From the NCBI GenBank assembly GCA_030142905.1, contig JASJOG010000139.1:702501-766500 (forward strand): a stretch of 64,000 nt of DNA. The letters are read 5' to 3'. Shown piece by piece: positions 11,301 through 18,765 of this stretch; the stretch's first letter is position 1; every line of letters begins with the position of its first letter. Source of the DNA: Heliopora coerulea (Eukaryota; Cnidaria; Anthozoa; Scleralcyonacea; Helioporidae). The notes beneath the pieces were generated by a model, which was given only the letters and a program-made list of their open reading frames with translations, did not search any database and was not told the origin of the DNA. A program made the position numbers and the translations under genes.

Positions 11301-12501
11301 TTAAAGTGAAAAGTTCATGATCTTTTTCTTCATTGTATCCTAATAAATTAATTGCAATATTATTATTTTTTTCAAATTTATCAATATCAGAAAATCCACA
11401 TGGAAATTTCACATCTTTAACATTAAAATTCTCAGCTTTCTTTTTCAAAATTTTTGTAATTCTTCCAGGATTTTTTAAGTTAGGATTAGTTTTTAAAAGT
11501 TCACTTATTACAACACACCACAATAAACACTTTTGATCATCATTTTCTGGATTGATAATTGCTTTTTTATTTTTTAAAAACTCTGGAGTGGGAATATAAG
11601 ATGATGCAAGTAATCGTTTAATTTCATTAATATTTAGAATTACTTTCAAACCTTTGTGAAATTTCCACAAACTCGAATTTTTTAAAAATTCTTCAAAACT
11701 CAAAATAATTTTTTGTGTCATTTTTTCATATATTTCATCAAAATTACTTCCATCAAAAATTTCTTCATAATAACTATGAAAATGAGCATTATCCACAGTT
11801 TGTTCTCCTGTTGCTGGATTTGTTTTTGACATCAAACACACAAGAGTTATTTGTTGTTTTGTGCTTGGATATTTTTTGAATTTTTTAATTACCAATGGTT
11901 TTATTTTTTTCAAGAGAGTCAAAGGATCATATAAAGACAATTTAAATTTTTTCAAATCCATTAGATATCTTTTTGTTACATTCAAAGCTTCTTTATCCAA
12001 TACAAATTTTGCAGTTGGAGTTGTAACTTTACTTTGTATTTTTTCAAATATATCTGAAAAATTATTTTTTAATTTATTATACCAATTTTTTATTCTTTCT
12101 GTTCCTTTGTTATTTAATGGGTTGTATTTATCAAATAAATTAAGTATTTCTTCTTTAGATTTATCTAACAAATTATTTGCTTTTTTCCTTGATTTTTCAA
12201 CAAAATTATTTTTTGGTCTTAAAGGTGCTTGTAAATTTTCTTCTGTAATTGGTTTGTCTAAAATTGATGAAGAAATTTCTTGATCTTTTCTTGGTCTTCC
12301 AGGACCTCTAATAGTAATTTTTTCAGTTTTTGGAGGATATGTTGATGGTCTTCCAACACGATTTGCAGGTCCATAAACAGGACCATCAGTATTTCTTGTT
12401 ATTGGTCTTCCAACACGATTTGCAGGTCCATAAACAGGACCATCAGTATTTCTTGTTCTTGGTCTTCCAGGACCACGTCTTGAACTTTGATCAATGTTCA
12501 T
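8362..12501 (-). CDS. Protein-primed DNA polymerase B (pPolB)
   Basis: The replicase of the element, copying linear DNA from its termini. The protein is 1379 residues, and all core motifs are visible. Residues 1-75 are basic with GRPR/GRP AT-hook-like cores inside a 19-residue tandem repeat. About 300-480 is the Polinton-type N-terminal region, ending in a C2HC finger (C456, C459, H472, C476). Exo I is D511/E513; a second zinc cluster is C621, C624, H637/H639, C649, C652. Exo II is N671-Y672-D673 and Exo III is Y861/D865. Polymerase motif A is LDANNLYG (D962), motif B NNSVFG (1105-1110) and motif C TDTDS (D1202, D1204). The exonuclease and polymerase aspartates are intact. It is the left-most gene, ending 28 bp from the TIR. 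Its start at 12501 is preceded by an AT-rich leader that is duplicated before the next gene. A terminal-protein domain is not evident, though the long N-terminus could serve. Confidence 0.97.
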   Translation of the reverse strand: MNIDQSSRRGPGRPRTRNTDGPVYGPANRVGRPITRNTDGPVYGPANRVGRPSTYPPKTEKITIRGPGRPRKDQEISSSILDKPITEENLQAPLRPKNNFVEKSRKKANNLLDKSKEEILNLFDKYNPLNNKGTERIKNWYNKLKNNFSDIFEKIQSKVTTPTAKFVLDKEALNVTKRYLMDLKKFKLSLYDPLTLLKKIKPLVIKKFKKYPSTKQQITLVCLMSKTNPATGEQTVDNAHFHSYYEEIFDGSNFDEIYEKMTQKIILSFEEFLKNSSLWKFHKGLKVILNINEIKRLLASSYIPTPEFLKNKKAIINPENDDQKCLLWCVVISELLKTNPNLKNPGRITKILKKKAENFNVKDVKFPCGFSDIDKFEKNNNIAINLLGYNEEKDHELFTLRVSKLKNPESHTNILLITEENKENEEQINKHYCLIKNMSRLLSSQTSKHKEKIHLCNNCLQHFSKENIYKNHLEYCMKYECGKTVYPDKGEKLKFKNYDKMHDVPFVIYADFECNLKNISESEGDKTKSSSGCTTRFQKHEPSGYSYLIKCFDDKLFSPKLVKCSKKPGEDGGDGVSDDISLKFVDSLENNIKKIHEQFKFQKKIILSEKDKVDFRTAENCYACGIKFEKIEKVRDHCHFTGKYRGAACVKCNSKMKKPKFIPVIFHNLQNYDSHLFIKNLGVLEGEINSIPNTEEKYISFSKDFIVDSFFKEQILTEKQLKSMKKDINIISEFIDDSTKEKMYIIKEKINIKKQLRFIDSFKFMQTSLANLVNNLDKNEMNILKKFFKNEEQRELLTRKGVFPYEWFDSIEKLKEEKLPDIEKFYSSLNDESISEEDYQHAQNVWEKFNIKNMREYHDLYLKTDVVLLADVFENFRKVCKENYNLDPAWYFTSPGLAWDAMLKFPKVELEFLSDPQMYLMVENGIRGGISIIVKRHAKANNKYMGGKYNSEEDSIYIPYLDANNLYGWAMSKKLPVRDFKWMNKNELENWRNIGDKRSVSCILEVDLEYPEDLHDLHNEYPLAPERLKVNQVEKLIPNLNNKEKYVLHCENLKLYEKLGLRCTKIHKGVKFYEEDFMKQYIDLNTNLRTNAKNDFEKDFFKLMNNSVFGKTMENVRNRVNIQLVNRKEKALKLFSKSNFNKRTIFSENLIAVHMYKTKIKLDKPIYLGMSILDLSKTLMYDFYYNYIKKKYGEAASLLFTDTDSLMYEIKTDDFYKNISPDVEKMFDTSNYSKEHKSGIKTGLNKKVIGMMKDECGGKQIEEFVGLRAKLYAYKMCGNGEDGEKEGKKCKGVKKNVIKKEITFQNYKDCLFNEKEQVRKMNLIRHRNHELYTESVEKIALSYKDDKQKILENKIDTLAFGHYMNDMVEEYEKIFGFKP
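12347..12470 (-). repeat. 57-bp tandem repeat in polymerase N-terminus
   Basis: The unit GGTCTTCCA... recurs at 12347, 12404 and 12461, a spacing of 57 bp (19 codons). Two full copies and one partial copy encode GRP-centred basic repeats with TRNTDGPVYGPANRV linkers. Copies are nearly identical in DNA, so the expansion is recent. Confidence 0.85.
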
Positions 12502-12556
12502 CTTTTATTTATATATTTATTTTTCTTAAAGAAAAAAAATTTTTATTAATGAAAAA
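12502..12556 (-). promoter_or_regulatory. AT-rich leader of polymerase gene (duplicated)
   Basis: This leader is nearly identical to 12967-13024, the leader of the next minus-strand gene. It contains ATAAATATATAAATAAAAG just upstream of the start codon and a TTTTTCTTAAAGAAAAA palindrome. A shared promoter is the likely explanation; it is inferred from the duplication alone. Confidence 0.5.
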
Positions 12557-12563
12557 ATTTTAA

Positions 12564-12595
12564 AAAAATAAAAATCAAATTTGATTTTTATTTTT
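12564..12595. terminator. 16-bp perfect palindrome at gene 3' end
   Basis: Arms 12564-12579 and 12580-12595 are perfectly complementary with no loop. The palindrome overlaps the stop codon (12594-12596) of the minus-strand gene above it and lies before the polymerase leader. Hairpins mark mRNA 3' ends in some giant viruses; that role here is an analogy. Confidence 0.45.
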
Positions 12596-12965
12596 AACAC
12601 GATAGGTCGATTTGATAAATTTTTTTTAATATAAAGATATTAATTAATGAACATACTTGTTTTAAACTTGGTATTAAAGTAATTTTGTAAGTTGTAGTAT
12701 AAATTTTTTTGTTCGTGTTATGATCAATTTCAAAATCATTGAAAATACAAAATTTTTCTTTATAATTTATATAAAATTCATGATGTGGTAATAATTCCCC
12801 ATCACCTGAAATTTTAGCAATTTTTTCAGAAAAAACATAAAATAAATAGTCTTCATCATCATAAAAGCTGAAATCTTTCAGATTATTATCCTCATATATA
12901 AATTTTTCAATAATCTTCCGACCTCTAAGCAGTTTGTTTGATTGCGTTTCGCTAACAGAATTCAT
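12594..12965 (-). CDS. Polinton protein of unknown function, 123 aa
   Basis: I do not recognise the family. I start it at M 12965 (MNSVSETQSNK). An upstream ATG at 13040 would add 25 residues, but that part is translated from the leader duplicated in front of the polymerase gene, so it is more likely promoter. The product is acidic in the middle (FSFYDDEDYLF) and hydrophobic at the end (SLINIFILKKIYQIDL). There is no clear signal peptide or catalytic motif. It sits between the polymerase and the SAP-like gene, all on the minus strand. Confidence 0.6.
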   Translation of the reverse strand: MNSVSETQSNKLLRGRKIIEKFIYEDNNLKDFSFYDDEDYLFYVFSEKIAKISGDGELLPHHEFYINYKEKFCIFNDFEIDHNTNKKIYTTTYKITLIPSLKQVCSLINIFILKKIYQIDLSC

Positions 12966-12966
12966 A

Positions 12967-13024
12967 CTTTTATTTATATATTTATTTTTTCTTAAAGAAA
13001 AAAAATTTTTATTAATGAAAAAAA
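12967..13024 (-). promoter_or_regulatory. Second copy of the duplicated leader
   Basis: Matches 12502-12556 with a few one-base length differences in homopolymers. It holds the same AT-rich motif just upstream of the start codon at 12965. Confidence 0.5.
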
Positions 13025-13036
13025 ATCTAAGTTTCA

Positions 13037-13390
13037 TCAACCATAAGAAATCAAAAATGATTCGCCAAAAAATCTCAAATCTTTTTTTTTATTAATTAAC
13101 CATACTATACTTCCTGGATTCATATTAAAATTTTTTCCAGCAGAATGAATACTTTTAAATTTTAAAATTTCACCTGTTTTTTTATTTAAAGCTATTATTT
13201 TTACTGGATTTTTTTTATTTGGTACACTAATTTCAAGACCTAGAATTTTTTCAAGTTCATTTTTTTTATATCTTCCATAATATTTTATTTTTTTTTCTTT
13301 TGCAATATTACATAATTGTTTGTATGTTAAATCTTTGTAACCTTTGTAAGCTTCAGAATTTATCATTTCAAAAAAAGTTTTGTTACTCAT
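13037..13390 (-). CDS. SAP-like / NUMOD1-like DNA-binding protein
   Basis: 117 residues. Residues 19-52 (YKDLTYKQLCNIAKEKKI...KNELEKILG) have the helix-extended-helix look of a SAP or Rho-N module. Residues about 62-102 (VKIIALNKKTGEILKFKS, then SAGKNFNM and SIVWLINKKK) resemble the NUMOD1 repeat, a DNA-binding module that accompanies GIY-YIG and HNH homing nucleases. No nuclease domain follows: the protein ends 15 residues later. It is probably a small DNA-binding protein, perhaps the stranded DNA-recognition part of a former homing nuclease. The start context is AAATAAATG. Assignment is from visible pattern only. Confidence 0.6.
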   Translation of the reverse strand: MSNKTFFEMINSEAYKGYKDLTYKQLCNIAKEKKIKYYGRYKKNELEKILGLEISVPNKKNPVKIIALNKKTGEILKFKSIHSAGKNFNMNPGSIVWLINKKKDLRFFGESFLISYG

Positions 13391-13426
13391 TTATTTATGA
13401 AAAAAATTTTTTTTAAATGAATTTTT

Positions 13427-13858
13427 TTAAATAAACTTATAAACTAAATATCCTCCCGAAATTCCAACCAAGAAAAAAGCAACATTTTTATACTCTTTCA
13501 TTTCATCCGAAGGTTCATAATAATCTTCTAATTTTGGTGGACCCCGGTCATTTTCCTTATTTTCTTCTTCTTTTAAATATTTATAACGATTATTAATTTG
13601 AGCAAGATATTTCAAAGACATGTTTGTTTTATTTATATCAGCATTTACATCAGATAATTGTTGTCTTAATTTTTCAATTTCTTGTTTTCTTTTTACTTGG
13701 TCTTCATACCATTTTTCTTTCGCTTCACTCAATTTTTCCATTGCTTCATTATGTTTTTTTATTTCTTTTTCATATCCAGAATGATTTAATTTTGAAAATA
13801 CAAATCCAGCACCTGCAAAAGCAACTGCATTAAATAATCCACCAACTACTGTTTCCAT
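13427..13858 (-). CDS. Coiled-coil protein with hydrophobic ends, 143 aa
   Basis: Residues 4-22 are hydrophobic and glycine-rich (GGLFNAVAFAGAGFVF). About 30-100 is a long charged coiled coil, with a conserved-looking EDYYEPSDEMKEY patch (about 111-123). 125-143 is a C-terminal membrane segment (VAFFLVGISGGYLVYKFI). Proteins of this build recur in invertebrate Polintons, but their job is not established. A membrane-linked virion or assembly role is inferred. It is next to two further small membrane proteins with the same start context (AAATAAATG). Confidence 0.7.
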   Translation of the reverse strand: METVVGGLFNAVAFAGAGFVFSKLNHSGYEKEIKKHNEAMEKLSEAKEKWYEDQVKRKQEIEKLRQQLSDVNADINKTNMSLKYLAQINNRYKYLKEEENKENDRGPPKLEDYYEPSDEMKEYKNVAFFLVGISGGYLVYKFI

Positions 13859-13891
13859 TTATTTTTATAAATATTTTATATTTTATGACAT

Positions 13892-14125
13892 TCATGACTT
13901 GAAAGGATCAGAAGGAATCCATTTTTTATCTTGCGCATATTTAACTGCAAGTGATGATAATCCAACAGCTGCTGCAAGTTTTAAAGTTGGAACTAAACTA
14001 GATGGTGTTGATAAACCATCACTAATTACTTTTCTTGTTATCATTCCAACTCCAACAGCACCCAATGTAATTATTGTAGAATCATATAATTCATTCATAA
14101 CTTCTTTTCTATTCATTTCACCCAT
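13892..14125 (-). CDS. Small two-helix membrane protein, 77 aa
   Basis: Two hydrophobic stretches at about 17-29 (TIITLGAVGVGMI) and 46-62 (TLKLAAAVGLSSLAVKY), short basic linkers, and a C-terminal WIPSDPFK motif. It is a conserved-looking Polinton accessory protein with no known biochemical function. The ATAAATAAATG start context and tight packing between its neighbours support a real gene. An overlapping plus-strand frame is its shadow. Confidence 0.7.
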   Translation of the reverse strand: MGEMNRKEVMNELYDSTIITLGAVGVGMITRKVISDGLSTPSSLVPTLKLAAAVGLSSLAVKYAQDKKWIPSDPFKS

Positions 14126-14157
14126 TTATTTATAAAAAAATTTTTTTTTCTTGTCAC

Positions 14158-14661
14158 TTATAAATTTTCCAAACATCCTGATTTTTCAATCATTTCATTT
14201 TCTTGTTCGCTTCGCTCATTTTGTTCAATTCGTGGTATGCTTCTCTGTCTTTGATTTTGTTTTTGTTTGTTTTGTTTGTTTTGACCTTCGGTTTCCGATT
14301 TCTCAATTTGTTCACGTTTGCTTTCGCTTCGCTCAAGTCTTTTATCTTGTCTATACGTATAATATAGGCCTCCAAGCGCAGCAACAATTGTCACACCACC
14401 AACAAAATACCTAAAATATACATAACCTGAAGGGTCTGCTATGCGGTTTATTTCTTTCGCTTCGATCGCTTCGCGTTGTTCACTTCGTTCAGCTTCACGT
14501 TCTTTTGCTTTTCTTTCTTTTGCTTCTTTTGAAATTTTTGCCAATCTTTTCCCCAATTCCACTTTTTTTGGGTCTTTTGCTTTTTCAGATTTTTCAACTG
14601 ATGTTACTTTTTCATCAGCTTTGCTGCTTTTAGTATTTGATTGTTTACTCGTTTCACTCAT
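14158..14661 (-). CDS. Single-pass membrane protein with charged flanks, 167 aa
   Basis: The highly charged N-terminal half (K/E/R, about 1-75) is followed by one membrane span at about 85-103 (YFVGGVTIVAALGGLYYTY) and a charged, Q/N-rich tail. Several runs of ERSE/RSEQ in the flanks are encoded by GC-rich CGAAGCGAA-type inserts that stand out from the AT-rich DNA. So part of the length may come from the hairpin repeats described elsewhere. Function unknown; the start context is AAAAATAAATG. Confidence 0.65.
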   Translation of the reverse strand: MSETSKQSNTKSSKADEKVTSVEKSEKAKDPKKVELGKRLAKISKEAKERKAKEREAERSEQREAIEAKEINRIADPSGYVYFRYFVGGVTIVAALGGLYYTYRQDKRLERSESKREQIEKSETEGQNKQNKQKQNQRQRSIPRIEQNERSEQENEMIEKSGCLENL

Positions 14662-15121
14662 TTATTTTTAATTTTATTTTTTTATTTATTTTTTATTCAA
14701 AGTTATTTAAAAGTTATTTATAAATAAAACTAAATAAAAGTTAAATAAAACCTAAGTAAATTTTAAATAAAACAAACAGCAAAGCTGCGTGCAAGCGGTT
14801 ATTCAAAGTTATTTAAAATTTATTCAAACGTTATTTAAAATTTATTCAAATAAAAGTTAAATAAAACCTAAGTAAATTTTAAATAAAACAAACAGCAAAG
14901 CTGCACGCAAGCGGTTATTCAAAGTTATTTAAAATTTATTCAAACATTATTTAAAATTTATTCAAACGTTATTTAAAATTTATTCAAATAAAAGTTAAAT
15001 AAAACCTAAGTAAATTTTAAATAAACACAAACCTTCCAAATATTATTTAAAATTTATTCAAAACAACCAAAGGTGCAAGCTGAGCACAAGCGTTATTCAA
15101 AATTTATTTAGTTATATAGTT
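14662..15121. repeat. AT-rich intergenic tandem repeats
   Basis: No gene is seen. A block containing AAGTTAAATAAAACCTAAG recurs three times at spacings of 116 and 138 bp. The difference is one extra 22-bp TTATTTAAAATTTATTCAAA-type subunit. Two copies carry the GC-rich hairpin CAGC-AAA-GCTG (14777-14787 and 14893-14903). Confidence 0.75.
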
Positions 15122-15545
15122 ATAGATAGATAGATAGATACTTTATTAAAAGCACGTCGCAGCTCAAAAAGCTGAATTGCGTGAATTATGTAATTACAAT
15201 ACAAGAATGATAGTACTAAAGAGGAAAAAAAGCAAAAAAAGAAAAAAAAAAAAAATTTTTTTTAAAAAACTATTATTTACAATTTTGATTAAAAATTTTA
15301 ACTGACGAAGGAATAAAAGTGTTTAAAAATCTATTGGTTTTGGTTGTAACCTCCTCTAATATGCATGGGGATCTAAAGTCGTATTGAATATAACGCCTTG
15401 GTGGTAACAAACTAGCAAGCTTGTGATTCGGATCATTCACAATTTTATTAAAAAGTTTTTGACATGCTATCTCGCGTCTGTGACTAAGTTTTTCAATTCC
15501 ACAGGTTAATAAGCTGTCCTCGTAACTTGAGTTAGGGATGATATT
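15122..15545 (-). mobile_element. LINE 3'-end fragment nested in the Polinton
   Basis: A minus-strand LINE tail. The end of a reverse-transcriptase ORF is followed by a short 3' UTR with an AGCTTTTTGAGCT hairpin and AATAAAG. It ends in a TATC microsatellite at 15124-15140. Its 5' end lies near 15545, inside AT-rich Polinton repeats. The tail differs from that of the 2440-5020 LINE, so it is a different family. Confidence 0.75.
15273..15545 (-). pseudogene. Reverse transcriptase C-terminal remnant
   Basis: About 88 residues matching the extreme C-terminus of CR1/BovB-like LINE proteins. The order is SYEDSLLTCGIEKL, HRREIACQKLF, DPNHKLASLLPP, then TKTNRFLNTFIPSSV. The open frame extends upstream to 15578 only through Polinton AT-repeat. 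No catalytic part remains, so it is a dead fragment. Confidence 0.75.
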
Positions 15546-15647
15546 TTTTAATATCATGATATTTTTTATTAATATCATTTTATCAATTTATCAATTTATT
15601 AATATTTTTTTAATATCAATTTATTAATATTTATTATCAATTTATTA
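15546..15647. repeat. AT-only spacer with TTATTAATAT repeats
   Basis: Short direct and inverted repeats of ATCAATTTATTAATATT. No gene. It separates the LINE fragment from the fibre-like gene. Confidence 0.6.
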
Positions 15648-16702
15648 TCAATTTATTAATATTTTTTTAATATCAACACCATATTTTTTACAAAGAAGAT
15701 AATGGTTTAAAACAATTTCTGGATATTTCATTTTTCTTGTTGAAACATATACATATAATATTTCTCCATCCATTTTTCCGTAGTCTTTATTTTTTGATCC
15801 AAGATAAATTTTCATATTTGAAGTGTGATACTTTCTAGCATTTGTATTGAAAGAAAGAATTTCTTTTCCATTTACATAAAGATTTCCTTTTTTAACACCG
15901 CTGAGGTTACCTTGATCCCAATGAACAGAAAGACATATCAATTTATTTATTTGAGTTGCATTTGCTTTCAATTGCCATGCGTTATTTGAAACTGTAGACG
16001 GGTATGAATTTGTGATATCTAATGATGAATTACTATAAGAAACACCAAAATCAGAAAGAGTTGGTTGACTTGTTGTTTCATTATCTGTGATTTTAAACAA
16101 CGACACCTCATTGCTAGATGAATTTAATGATTTTAAACCATATACAAAGTAAAAATTCAAGTATTGATAACTTAAAATATTTTCTTCACAAATTAAATGT
16201 AAATTTTTGCTGTTGTTTGTATTTGGTCCAAGGTATTGAACACAATAAAAATTATTATTAATTGATGATTTTTTAAAAAATGGTTGTTTGTTTGTATCAT
16301 CTTGTTTGAATATCCAATCTTTTTTTCTTGACAAATTCAAAAGTTTTTAACCTTTTTATCGTTTCCAGTGTTACCGGTGTTACCGGTGTATTCAATATAA
16401 TTAACATCATCTTTCACATCAAAAATTCCTTCATCATCCATTTGTAAATTATAAATATTTGCAACCGTATTTGGTGTCACATCATTTCTCACTCTGTCGT
16501 CGACGTATTTTTTATTTACAGAATGTTGATTGGAAGATGGGTTATAATTTGCTGCATGAAGAATATTATGATTTCCCATATCCAAATCTCCAGTCATTGT
16601 TCCACCTGTTTTTGATAATTTTTTATCAAATTCATTTAAAATGAAATTTTTTTCACTTTGTGTTTTTGAACTAAAATCATCATCATTAAATATAACGCTC
16701 AT
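15648..16702 (-). pseudogene. Tail-fibre-like lectin gene, frameshifted
   Basis: Two abutting minus-strand frames read as one protein of about 350 residues. The first (16337-16702, start context ATAAATAAATG) carries the phage-fibre repeat LSKTGGTMTGDLDMGNHNI followed by NKKYVD. The second (15648-16340, no ATG) carries a concanavalin/LamG-like domain with LICLSVHWDQ, LYVNGKE and a C-terminal HYLLCKKYGVD. The 16776-17999 gene has the same order in one frame, so I read a -1 frameshift near 16337-16345. No classic slippery heptamer is seen at the joint, so mutation is more likely than recoding. The likely role is a receptor-binding fibre of the virion; that is inferred from domain type only. Confidence 0.7.
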
Positions 16703-16735
16703 TTATTTATACCAATTTGAATAAATTGATAAATT

Positions 16736-16787
16736 TCATGATATATTTTTTGCATCGGCTTCGCCGCCCTTCGGATCATGATATATT
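16736..16787. repeat. GC hairpin module between 12-bp direct repeats
   Basis: TCATGATATATT occurs at 16736-16747 and again at 16776-16787. Between them are 28 bp holding CGGC-TTC-GCCG (16756-16766) and CCCTTCGG. The direct repeats could be an insertion footprint, but TCATGAT is common in this element's spacers. Confidence 0.55.
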
Positions 16788-17999
16788 AATAACATCATGA
16801 TCAACGTTGTATAAATTACAAAGAACATAATGATAAAACAAAATTTCTTTTTCTGTCATTTTTTCGTGTTTTAAAATTGAAAAGAAAGACACCGCCCCAT
16901 CAAAAGGTGAATTTGTACCGTTTTTAATATCCCCAATTGTTAACGATGCGCTGCCTGAAACAGTTTTGGATGTAAAAGATGTTAACTTTTTTCCATTACA
17001 ATAAACACTACTTTCATTATTACCAGCTTGCTGCCCTTCGGGTGTTGTATACATATCCCAATGAATACTCAAACATATCCATTTATTCAAATCTCCAGCA
17101 TTTGCTTTTGATTGATAAGAAGCAATTGGGTTTTTATGATTTACAGGATTTGAACCAATAGAGATATAATCAGAATTAACTCCAGAAATAACCAATTCTC
17201 TTGTAGTTGGATTTGCAAAACATACAAATTTATCCCATCCTCCGTTGTCATGCCCAAAAATTCCTCCTTTTAACCAATCACTTCCAGATGAAGGAATAGA
17301 ATTCAATTTATAAACAACAAAAACATTTACAATATCTTTTTTCCCTGATATTGCATTAATATTTGAATCTGAAATCATTCTGCTGTTGGTTCCATTAAAT
17401 TTTAAAAAATATTTATTATTTTCTTTTTCATTTTCTAAACACAAAGAAGGTTGAAGACTTTTTGTTGTTTGTTTAAAATTTTTTCCTTCAATTCCATAAT
17501 CAATTAACTCTTTTACTTTTCCACCGTTTCTTTCAAACAACAAATCATAAACTGAATTATATTCAATGAAGTATAAATTATGAAATTTCAAAGAAAAATT
17601 ATCTTTCAAAACTGAAAAACCAACATCCTTTTTAAGAATGTTTAAACTGCCGTCAATACGACCGTCGACGTATTTTTTCCTACAAACATCTTTATCACCT
17701 GTTGGATTGGAAGTTGTTTTAATTTTATTGTTTCCCATTATTATATCACCAGTCATTATTCCTCCTGTTTTTGGAAGATAATTCAAACTTGTATGACCTG
17801 TAACTACATCATCCACCTATTTTTTTCTTGCTAAATGAGAATTTTCAGTTGGATCAGCTGATGTTATTATATGATTTGATCTCATATTAATATTTCCTTT
17901 CATTTTACCACCTGAAGTGGAAAGTTTAGCTGACAGCTTCGCTTCTAAATCAGATTTTAAAGATTCGTGTTTATTTTCATAACCGTACAATAAACTCAT
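16776..17999 (-). pseudogene. Tail-fibre-like lectin gene with in-frame TAG
   Basis: A single reading frame of about 407 codons interrupted once by TAG at 17817-17819. The N-terminal part (17820-17999) has one GGKMKGNINM fibre repeat. After the stop comes a second repeat (KTGGIMTGDIIMGNNKI, then RKKYVDGRI), a linker and a LamG/concanavalin-like domain with KWICLSIHWD, YCNGKKL and HYVLCNLYNVD. The stop stands exactly where the other two repeats have the tyrosine of KKYVD, so one base change explains it. The start at 17999 has the AAATAAATG context. It is a paralogue of 15648-16702 and a probable host-attachment fibre. Readthrough cannot be excluded. Confidence 0.75.
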
Positions 18000-18053
18000 T
18001 TATTTTATATACATTTCATGATAACAAAATTATTTCATGATTTGCATAACCCT

Positions 18054-18749
18054 TCAGGTTATGATTTTAATTTCCAATAAAACATCACCAATTGCACTGG
18101 TGTGGTTATTTCCTTCCACTTTGAAAACCAATTCATTGTAAATTCCATTTAATAATTTAACACCACCCGCAGACCCTTCGGATTCAGTCATACAAAATTT
18201 AGAAGCACTTCCTTTTAGAGTTTGTTCTGTTGTTATTGGTAGTTGAATAAGAACATCACTTCTTTTTCCATTTACAAAATTTTTACTTTTATCAATAATG
18301 TTGCAACTTATGCTTATGTACTCCAAATTATTGTTGATATTTACTTCATTGTTGCTTTCTGTTGCTGTATTTGCTTGTATTACTTTATTTTCTGGAAATC
18401 CTATGATTGGACCAAGTGTTTTTAAATTTAATTCTTTTTTAGATTTTATTTTACATTTTCCGGAATAATCTAATTTTTCCAATTCTATATCACCAACTTT
18501 TTTCATTTCATTTTTTAAAATATTAAAAGTATAATAACCATCTTTGAAACTAATTTTTTTATTTGAGGCATTTGGTCCGTTTGTGTCATAAATATAATGA
18601 TGAACATTTTGGTATAAATTATCATAATTCCAAAAAATAGATATACTTTTTACAAACATATCTGAACAATTACATAATTTAATTGGTTCATCTAATTTTA
18701 TTATTTTTTCTGTTCCTTTGGGTATTAAAATTTTTAAAGATAGTGTCAT
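18054..18749 (-). CDS. Probable minor capsid (penton) jelly-roll protein
   Basis: 231 residues, intact. The size and the pattern of alternating beta-like segments fit the Polinton minor capsid protein. They include GYYTFNILKNEM (72-83) and IIGFPENKV, then the C-terminal block NFVNGKRSDVLIQL (about 157-170) with a final FKVEGNN...LLEIKI strand. The single jelly-roll subunit would fill icosahedral vertices. I recognise the NGK-SDVL block from Polinton capsid-type proteins, but no motif is catalytic, so confidence is moderate. The stop codon lies in a small ATAACC/GGTTAT hairpin. It sits between the fibre genes and the large 543-aa gene, as expected for a virion module. Confidence 0.55.
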   Translation of the reverse strand: MTLSLKILIPKGTEKIIKLDEPIKLCNCSDMFVKSISIFWNYDNLYQNVHHYIYDTNGPNASNKKISFKDGYYTFNILKNEMKKVGDIELEKLDYSGKCKIKSKKELNLKTLGPIIGFPENKVIQANTATESNNEVNINNNLEYISISCNIIDKSKNFVNGKRSDVLIQLPITTEQTLKGSASKFCMTESEGSAGGVKLLNGIYNELVFKVEGNNHTSAIGDVLLEIKIIT

Positions 18750-18765
18750 TTATTTTATACATATT

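Noticed and set aside
11861..12283. Plus-strand frames of 67-140 codons opposite the polymerase (also at 9374, 10070, 11333)
   Set aside because: Antisense shadows; the AT-rich codon use opens the reverse frames.
12965..13040. Upstream start that would lengthen the 123-aa protein to 148 residues
   Set aside because: The added part is the duplicated AT-rich leader also found before the polymerase gene.
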